Assembly (NCBI GenBank): GCA_963693315.1
Contig: OY856188.1
Location: forward strand, 218,497,789 to 218,561,788
Reading direction: 5' to 3'
Length of the DNA stretch: 64,000 bases
From: Diogma glabrata
Taxonomy: Eukaryota; Arthropoda; Insecta; Diptera; Cylindrotomidae
The notes beneath the pieces were generated by a model that worked only from the letters and a program-made list of their open reading frames with translations, was not told the origin of the DNA and made no database searches. This document shows positions 56,775 to 64,000 of the stretch, in pieces; position 1 is the first letter of the stretch; each line of letters opens with the position of its first letter. The position numbers and the translations under genes were made by a program.

Positions 56775-58263
56775 GCGGTTACTTTTACCTTTCTAGCAAA
56801 TGTCGTTCCATAATTAACCACAAAATCAAAAATTTACTGGATGACAGATGTACTATCGTTCCAAAACTATAAAAATTAGCTGTCATAATAAATTGTTACG
56901 TCACTACTTTAACTTTGTTACTTAAGTCTAGAGTAGAGTTTGTTGAGGCTCTAATTTCAAAACGTATAAATATTTAAAACGACATGTCAACCGATTTATA
57001 AAACATAATATAATTTTTTAAAATAAAAGAAAATTTTAATTGTTGTGGAAAAAAAAAGTTAGAAATTTTATTGTTTTGTGAATATATCGTACATTTAATT
57101 ATTATATACTAAGTATTTAATAATTTTTAGTGAAATGTTTTATTTTTATTATTTTTATTTGATTCTGAAATCTGAAAAATAAATTATAGAAATAAAAAAC
57201 ATATACTATCAGAATCAGCCTGTTAACTCAAAGCCATGCCACATGCAAAGTATAAACGAACAAATTCGGTCGTTTTAAGTAAAATGTGCCACATGAACCA
57301 CATGAACAATAAATTTAAATTCAAAACACTAAAACTGACAGTTTGCAAAAAAAATATGAATTGTTATATTGAATTTGAAATGAAAATGTTTATTATGAAT
57401 GTTATTATCTTTGTGATCTTATATCAACACAACTTACACAATTTGTGCAAGGCAAAACACAATTTCTGTCTGTCAATTTTAAAATTTGTGCAATTTGTGG
57501 AAGGGTTATAAGAACAGCATTTGTGCAAGCAAAACTTTAAATTAAATTTGACACATTGTATATGCACAAAAATTAACTAAATTTAAGTTAATTTCAGACT
57601 AACTTAAATAAAATATATCGAAAATGTTAAGAAAATTATATCAGCTCTTAAATATAAATAAGTTAACGATATTTAGCACCAATTTTAATTTGTTTTTGTT
57701 TACATAACCTTACATAACCCATTTGATACGGGCCGATTAAAGTAGGGCCGGTTTTGAAGAAGTCAAAGTTTTTTCGCTCCGCGTATTTAATTATTTTACC
57801 GCTAGCCCGCAAGCCGAAATTGGACATCGTGCGGGTGAAAATGTCCACGTAGCTCTCGATGATACAAGAAAAGTCAGAAAATGCGGAAAAAGAGTAAAAA
57901 CGCATCAAAATTCTTTGTCTCAAGTTTAAACGTTCGAACAATGTCAACTGAAAATCACCTAAGAAGATTCGACGAGGCTCTAAGATCAATTAAATATGAC
58001 ATAATCGGATTAAGTTAAGTGAAAAGAAAAGATGAAGAGTTTCTAGTAAGAAGAGATTACATACTTTACACAATCACAGAAACTAGGAAAAGAGGATCCG
58101 TTGGTATTTTGATCAAAAAGAATTTGAGTGAAAAGGTGCAAAATTTCAAAGCAACGTCTGATAGAATTTGTGCAGTGTCCTTAAAAATTGACAGAAAGAC
58201 ATTAACAGTGATACAAGCTTATGCTCCTCATTCGGGAAGACCAATGAATGAAATAATAAAGTT

Positions 58264-58577
58264 TGTTAAAAGAAGATATTTTGTAAGTTTCAGTTGAGTT
58301 TCACTTTTTTTTAGTTTAAATTTTTTTAATTTATTTGAAAATTATAATTAATAAAATAATAATAGTGACATCAGTGAAGTCATTTATTTGGACAAAACAA
58401 GATTTTGATATTTTTTTTGTTCTGACCTGAAGATAGCTTTTGTTAAAAGCAGAAACGTCGTCAAATAAAAAATAAAAATGTTTTAAAAATTTGAACAAAA
58501 AAGATTTATTTTATTTTGGACTTAAACGATGAAAATATAATAAATATTAAATCGTCCAATTAAATATTAAAAAATAA
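58264..58577 (+). mobile_element. 314-bp retroposed insert, 14-bp TSD
   Basis: GAAATAATAAARTT is duplicated at 58250-58263 and 58578-58591, and removing the insert plus one copy restores the RTE-like frame EIIKF-YNDLSKA. The insert has no coding sequence, is AT-rich and contains the hammerhead-like motif at 58423-58463. The long duplication points to retroposition, as for SINEs or truncated Penelope-like copies. Confidence 0.75.
58423..58463 (+). ncRNA. Hammerhead-ribozyme-like motif
   Basis: The order is TGAC, CTGAAGA (core CUGANGA), a hairpin GCTTTT-GTT-AAAAGC with flanking T/A and one bulged A, GAAAC (core GAAA plus C), GTC (cleavage triplet) and GTCA, which can pair with the first TGAC as helix I. 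Helix III would be only about two base pairs (AC/GT), as in the minimal hammerheads reported with Penelope-like elements that work as dimers. Activity is unproven. Confidence 0.5.
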
Positions 58578-61500
58578 GAAATAATAAAATTCTACAATGA
58601 TTTGTCAAAAGCAGTTAATGAATCGTGTAATTCAACATGGCTTGCGGTGATCGGAGACTTTAATGCAAAAATCGAACAATTTCAAGATGAAGATAGTGAT
58701 GTGATGGGAAAATTTGGTTATGGTGAAAAAAATGAAAGAGGAAAATTTTTAATCGATTTTCCTAGATCTAACAATCTGTTAATCACAAATACAATGTTCA
58801 AAAAAAGAGAAACAAGACGCTTCACATGGTGTATGAACAACACAAAAAATGAAATTTATTTTATCATGGTGAAGTCGGAAATGAAAAACATGATAAAGAA
58901 TGTAGAAGTGATTAACAAGTTTGAATACGATTCAGATCATAGATTATTGAGAATGACAATGAATCTAAGTGTAAAACTTAAGAAATTCTCATTCAGTCCA
59001 AGAATTCAATTAACTGGTGAAATAAGTGAAGAAAGAGTATTTAAAAGGATTCAACACATAAAACTCTTGGATCATCAATCAAAAAGTCACATCGAATTAC
59101 AAGAAGAATACAATTCACTTCAAGACTGTATAATCTCTCCAGCTGATATCTTTAGGAAAAGAAAGCCACAGGAAAAAATAATTTCTAGTGAAATGAAAGA
59201 AATTATTAATCAAAGAGAAATACTAAAATCCAAAAGATATGAGAGTAATGAGATGAATGAAGAAATCGTGAAAATAAGAAAATTGGCTAATAAGATGATT
59301 CAAATGGATATCAGGAAGAGAGAGATAAACAAAGTGAAAAGCGCAATCGCAAAGAATAAATCTTGGAATTTAACGAGAAACGGAACAAATAAGGGGAATA
59401 ATCTCATTCCAAGACTCAAAAATCAGAATGGAGTCATGATAAACGATAGAGATGGAATAATTGAGATTGCAACAGAATTTTATGAAAATCTCTATGATAG
59501 CAAAATAACAAAAGAAATGAGAGATTCACTGACACCCATCCTCAACAATTTTTCTAATGTAGAAGAGTTTTCATTTGACGAAATAGTAAGTGCTCTAAAA
59601 ATGTTGGAAAATAACAAAGCGACGGGAGAAGATGAAATATCATCAGAAATCTTAAAGTTGAGTGAATCGAGTTTACCAGAGATTAGAAATATTTTCAACA
59701 GAATTCTAAAAGAAGAGAAAGTTCCGAATCAATGGCTCAAGTCAGGGATTATTCTGATTCATAAGAAAGGTGATAAAGGAGACATCAAAAATTACAGACC
59801 GATCACAAAGACAAGCCAAATGTACAAGTTATTCGCGAAAGTTATTCTAAACCGCATCAATTATGATCTCGATAATAGTAAGACAGTCAATTAAGCAGGT
59901 TTCAGACCAGGATTCTCAACAATGGATCATGTTTTTGTAACGAAACAATTGACAGTAAAGTGCCATGAATATAAAATCCCGATCTTCATCGCTTTTGTTG
60001 ACTACAATAAGGTGTTTGACTCGGTAGAACACGCATATCTATGGAGAGCTTTAAAAGATCAAGGAATTCATGATAAGTACATAAGAATTTTGAAAGTTAT
60101 CTATGAAAATTCAGTCAGCCAAATTAAGATCGATAAGAAAGGAAGAGAATTTCAAATCAAAAGAAGAATAAAACAAGGCTGCTGCATTTCACCGAAACTG
60201 TTCAATGGAGCATTACAAAAAATAATCAATTCGATTAATTGGTCACAGGAAGGAGTCAAAATAAAAAATAGGTCTTTGAATGAATTGAGATTTGCTGATG
60301 ATACTGTCATAATATCGAATCAAAAAGAGGAATTAATATCGATGATGGAGAAGCTAATGGAAGAATCAAGAAAAGTGGGTCTGACGATCAATGTTGAAAA
60401 AACTCAAATAATGACAAACACCGACGAAGACAACTTTCTAGTTCACAGTACAATAATGAAGAAAGTGGATCACTACAAGTATTTAGGAGTAATTTTATCA
60501 TTCGAAAGTTATGAACAAGAAAGAGAGATTGATATAAGGATTTCAAATGCGTGGAAAGCTTTCTGGTCTTTGAAAGAGTACTTCAAAGGAAATTGTCCGG
60601 TGCACTATAAGAAACGATGAATGGATAGTTGTGTTTTGCCGGTGCTGAATTATGGCTCGCAATGTTGGAGCCTCACACAAGAGCAAAGAGAGAGAATAGC
60701 AGTAGCCCAGAGGAAAATGGAGAGAAGCTTACTAAACATCAAACTGAATGACAAGCTATCCAATGTTAAATTACGAGAAAAAACAAAGGTGATTGACGTT
60801 ACTAGGTTTACGAGATCAAGAAAAAGGCAATTTGCTAGACACATACAAAGGACAACGGATGGAAGATGGACAAAGTATATTGAAGACTGGTTCCCGAATA
60901 CGAGAAGAAGGGTAGGACGTCCAAGAAGGAAGTGGATAGACGAGATTTATGATGCGGATAACTTTTGGAGAAGAACGGCCCAAAACAGAGAAAAATGGAA
61001 ACGAAGAGAGAATTCTTTTGTTCTTATGAACTGAATACAGAATAAATAAATAAATAAATAAGATATATGTCAAAACAAATTTGCGCAAATAATTTTAATC
61101 TGCCACAAGAAATTTTTTTGTGTAATTTGTGTTGCACAAATTACACAAATTGTGATTTTAAGAACAGCAATTGTGCACGCAACACTTGCCGCAATTAATA
61201 TAAGAACAGTAATTTGTGTAAGTTGTGGAATTTGTGAAAGTTGTGTGGATATAAGATCACTACCACAGGTAGTGATCTTATATCCACAGTATATTTCCAA
61301 AATTTTATTCAATCACAAAAACATAACTTTCAAAATGAAAAATACCACGATGTGAGGTTAAATCCGAACGATAAAAAAAATCAGTCATAATTCTACAAAA
61401 ATCGTTCATAATTCTCCAAAAAATTAGAGCAGATTTATGAACGATATTTTTATTTCTATCGGCGGTAGAAATCATGCAAAATGATTTTTGGAAAATTCAT

Positions 61501-61739
61501 CAATTAAAATTAATTTAATAATAAGCTTTGTTTATTTTAATCGATAGGTATTCTAATTTACCATACATTTGGCATAATATCCAAATAAAGCAAGTTTTCG
61601 TTTAATCAAAAATTAGAAAATCGTTGCTAGCAATCCGGCAAAAATTGTTGTCATGTGGCAACGACTTCAGAATCACCCAGAAAATCTTCGGTTTCGATAT
61701 CGAATTTTGCATTAAAACTGCTTGTTGGGTCACTTGTCA

Positions 61740-62140
61740 TTTTTTAAAATTTTCCCAGTAATATTGTTTTTTGAATTTTTTGCCAGTAATATTTGTTTTT
61801 GTTAATATTGCCCGCTGTACTCGGACTTGTTCCTATTAAATCACCGATTACCAATTGACACGACCCCGTTGCATAATACCTCAAACATACCAATATTTGT
61901 TGTATCGTGGTCGAAGGATACACATGAAAGTGGTAGAGGTTCAATGTCATTTATTATAATGCTTTCTAAATAATGAGCTCCTTCTTTAGAAAACCTGAAT
62001 CGCATTATAATATTTTACATCCATCCTTTCTGGAAATATTTTTGGTTGTTTTATTCGTTGACTTGTTATGATTATTTCATAATCTGAATCATTAGACTCA
62101 GAAGAAGAAGAAGATGAATTAGTAAGATTTTGCATAGCTT
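61740..62140 (-). pseudogene. HARBI1-like (Harbinger) transposase N-terminus
   Basis: Minus strand, from about 62135: MQNLTNSSSSSSESNDSDYE, QRIKQPKIFPERMD, after a frameshift FRFSKEGAHYLESIII, and then IQQILVCLRYYATGSCQLVI with GDLIGTSPSTAG. The LRYYATGSxQxxxGD block is characteristic of the region before the DDE domain in HARBI1-like nucleases. The catalytic part is absent. The piece abuts the MITE at 57232-61666. Near 62326 CATATTTTTAAACGTAGATA may be the end of the element. Confidence 0.7.
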
Positions 62141-63059
62141 TTCTTAGAAGTTTTACTATACTTGAATATATTTAAAAACTTTGACGCAACGTAATGACGT
62201 TTTGTATTTTCGAATTTTCTAAAATAATGTAGCCGCGGTTTTAGCCATCGATATTGAGGTATAAATCTGAGGATATATTTTTAATCGAAGATTCAATCAA
62301 TGGATTTATCTACGTTTAAAAATATGAAAGAGAAGATAAATCTGGTTTGGAGTGAACATCTTGCAAACGATGTAACATTTTGTATTTTCTTTATTTTGAT
62401 AGAAAACCCTGTTCAAATCTCTTTCATCTTTATTTCTAATAGTTAAGAATTTTAACAAAACAACACAAGATAAAATGAAAATAAAAAAAAATTATTTATT
62501 TACAAATAAATTAAATCAGGCAATTAAAACGTCGCCATTTCAGTTTTGCTGGCTATAAACATTCAGCCAAACAAATTTTGGGTAGAAAAAATTTCAATGT
62601 GACCATACTTAAAATTAGTTTCGGTGCTTTGTAGATCGTTTCGTGGCTGACTGAGTTAACGTCAACGATAAAACTTTATAATTTTTTCTTCTATTATTAT
62701 AATAGTTTCATTTTCCATTTTGGAATTGTTTTGAACTTTTTTAAATTGTTATTAGTTTTATTAAATATAAGTGTCTAAATGAATTAATAATGTTTGTAAA
62801 ACATAAAAAATAAATATAAATAATAAATTTTATTATTGCGTTCTACGAAATTCACATGCCGTAAAATAATAGGTGGAAGTCGTCTAGAAGAGGAAAATTA
62901 GTTGTCAAATAAAAGAGATACATATATACAAAGGTGATTCTATTTTTGTAAAATTAAAGTATAACAAGATATACCAATATATAATATATAATGACAGTTT
63001 GTTAAATGTAATTTAAAATAATTTTTTTCTTATATAGCACATATATTAAATATCTTAAA
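62141..63059. other. Intergenic and 5' region of the UBL gene
   Basis: AT-rich, no gene seen. A stretch at about 62620-62670 is less AT-rich and could hold the promoter or first non-coding exon. A pyrimidine-rich tract with an acceptor-like TTCTTATATAG at about 63028-63038 suggests a 5' UTR intron ending just before the start codon. Confidence 0.35.
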
Positions 63060-63177
63060 ATGTGGACTCCGCAATATGATATAATTGTGGAAACTCTGAC
63101 GGGTTCACAATTCGAAGTTACAGTGACGGAAAAGGATACAGTTGGATACATTAAATCCAGAATACAAAAATATGAGG
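63060..63177 (+). CDS. Ubiquitin-like-domain protein, first coding exon (partial)
   Basis: ATG at 63060 opens MWTPQYDIIVETLTGSQFEV, then DTVGYIKSRIQKYEG, the first half of a ubiquitin-like fold with the IxVETLTG strand and the KSRIQxxEG helix. A splice donor follows (GAGG|GTGGGT at 63177/63178; GTAAAA at 63182 is an alternative). The remaining exons lie beyond 64000, as nothing in 63178-64000 continues the fold. The sequence recalls the UBL of ANUBL1/ZFAND4-type proteins, but that is a weak guess. Confidence 0.7.
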
Positions 63178-64000
63178 GTGGGTAAAAAAAATGAAATTGT
63201 TATAAATTATTTTTATTTGAAATCAAAATAATGTTAATTTGATTACGTCACTAATTTAAAGAATATCAAAAGTATTATTTTTAAGTTCAGCTATCATAAA
63301 CATGTGTTTGTTATACATTCGCAAACTCTGATGAGTTTTGAAAAAAAATACATATAATTTTTTTTCAAGGTAAAATAATCTTTAAAAGAACAAACTCATA
63401 TAAGGCAGCAATTAATGCATTCTTATTTCTTGGATTTAAATTTTATTGGTTTATTTTTATATATATATGATTGATTTATTTGTGTAAATTAGATATAATA
63501 TTTAATCTTAGAATTTTCTTTAAATGTTCGTTTTATTTTTTACTATCACGAAAATTGTGCATGATGTAATTTACAAATGATTTAATTTTTTTGAAGAGAA
63601 ATTTTTAATGAAATTCCAAAATTTGATAAAAATTCAAGTATCTCGACAAATGGAATATATTTTTGGTATCGATAAATTATATTGTACGTCACTTTTCATC
63701 AAATTATTTATGCTGTGGCTGTATTTTATGAATTCTATTCCTTAAAACTTGTTAGATTAGTTAAACGGAAACATTGATAATGAAACAATTAATATTGTTT
63801 TATTTATTCATATTAGATTGTAGACGAGTTTTATTTGAATGAATAATCAAAATTTGTATAATTTCGAATTATCAACTTATATATGTATTTTTATATTGCA
63901 AAGCGATTGTATTTTGGTTATATTAAAATGGAACTGTAAGTGATTGATGGTGATGAACTTAAAGTTGATTTTCTGTTACGTTTCTTGTTCTACAAAATCT
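63178..64000 (+). other. Presumed intron of the UBL gene
   Basis: AT-rich sequence with no recognised exon, repeat or element up to the window edge. Confidence 0.45.

Larger units (their letters stand above)
57911..61062 (+). pseudogene. RTE-like retrotransposon, decayed
   Basis: The endonuclease starts VSSLNVRTMSTENHL and DIIGLS, where the usual catalytic Glu codon is a TAA (58016). After the insert at 58264-58577 it continues with LAVIGDFNAKIEQF and DSDHRLL. The RT part has a NKATGEDEISSEIL block, KNYRPITKTSQMYK, a TAA at 59892 in front of AGFRPGFSTMDHV, then CCISPKLFNGAL and LRFADDTVIIS. A TGA lies at 60618. The C-terminus (RVGRPRRKWIDEI) resembles RTE proteins. A run of AATA units ends the element (about 61043-61062). 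Only three stops and no frameshift separate it from an open gene. Confidence 0.85.
57409..61289. mobile_element. MITE with GTGATCTTATATC termini, split by RTE-like relic
   Basis: Left CTTTGTGATCTTATATCAAC and, inverted, right GTGATCTTATATCCACACAA match; TAT flanks both sides (57406-57408, 61290-61292). The interior is made of words such as ACAAATTTGTGCAAG. The right tip carries an extra perfect 21-bp palindrome (61244-61288). Removing the RTE-like insert leaves an element of roughly 0.5-0.6 kb. Confidence 0.7.
57232..61666. mobile_element. 590-bp MITE family, copy 3, split
   Basis: Left part 57232-57408 and right part 61290-61666 align with copies 1 and 2; the middle holds another element (57409-61289). 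Flanks are TCAA and TCAG, a likely diverged 4-bp duplication. Confidence 0.85.

Overview
The window looks like a piece of an AT-rich insect chromosome. The evidence is spliced host genes with short GT-AG introns (58-66 bp), an exosome subunit and an RNF4/Degringolade-like RING protein with their closest known relatives in animals, and arthropod-type transposons, including a Copia element whose primer-binding site matches that of Drosophila copia. The species cannot be named from sequence alone. All family assignments come from motifs recognised by eye; no search was run.

Only three host genes can be supported. Rrp46/EXOSC5 (39247-40032, +, three exons) and a RING-finger gene with SUMO-interaction-like motifs (41013-40257, -, two exons) face each other tail to tail. 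The first coding exon of a ubiquitin-like-domain protein (63060-63177, +) runs off the right edge. Almost everything else is mobile DNA, much of it nested.

Layout. 1-1760: duplicated AT-rich sequence in which one copy carries a MITE and the other keeps the empty site, plus a foldback MITE. About 1980-12690: a CR1-like non-LTR retrotransposon (ORF1 with PHD finger, ORF2 endonuclease and RT), decayed and split by an insertion holding a full-length, apparently intact RTE element (6107-9376). 12719-25160: the 3' end of another non-LTR element, split by a Copia element (12841-24961), itself split by a DNA element with ~0.5-kb terminal inverted repeats (14612-22352), itself split by a Gypsy element (15719-21315), whose pol is broken by an unidentified ~1.1-kb insertion. 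Target-site duplications and re-joined reading frames support the order. 25715-29267: a pogo/Tigger-like transposon with a seemingly intact two-exon transposase. 30290-38405: a decayed minus-strand non-LTR element split by a 6-kb element made only of tandem repeats. 39247-41013: the host gene pair. 42873-49040: a non-coding element containing a hAT element, which holds a 15-copy 77-bp satellite, a Penelope GIY-YIG relic and a MITE. 49448-50530: a second copy of the non-LTR 3' end (-). 50955-55985: a foldback element with THAP and Harbinger-like remnants and nested MITEs. 56013-61666: further MITEs, one containing an RTE-like relic that itself holds a 314-bp retroposed insert with a hammerhead-ribozyme-like motif. 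61740-62140: a HARBI1-like fragment.

The most notable items are: a hidden transposase-like reading frame split by the Gypsy insertion; a class of four elements that begin CCC, end GGG, have 2-bp target duplications and repetitive interiors; the hAT whose end-proximal palindrome has become a satellite; and the hammerhead-like motif.
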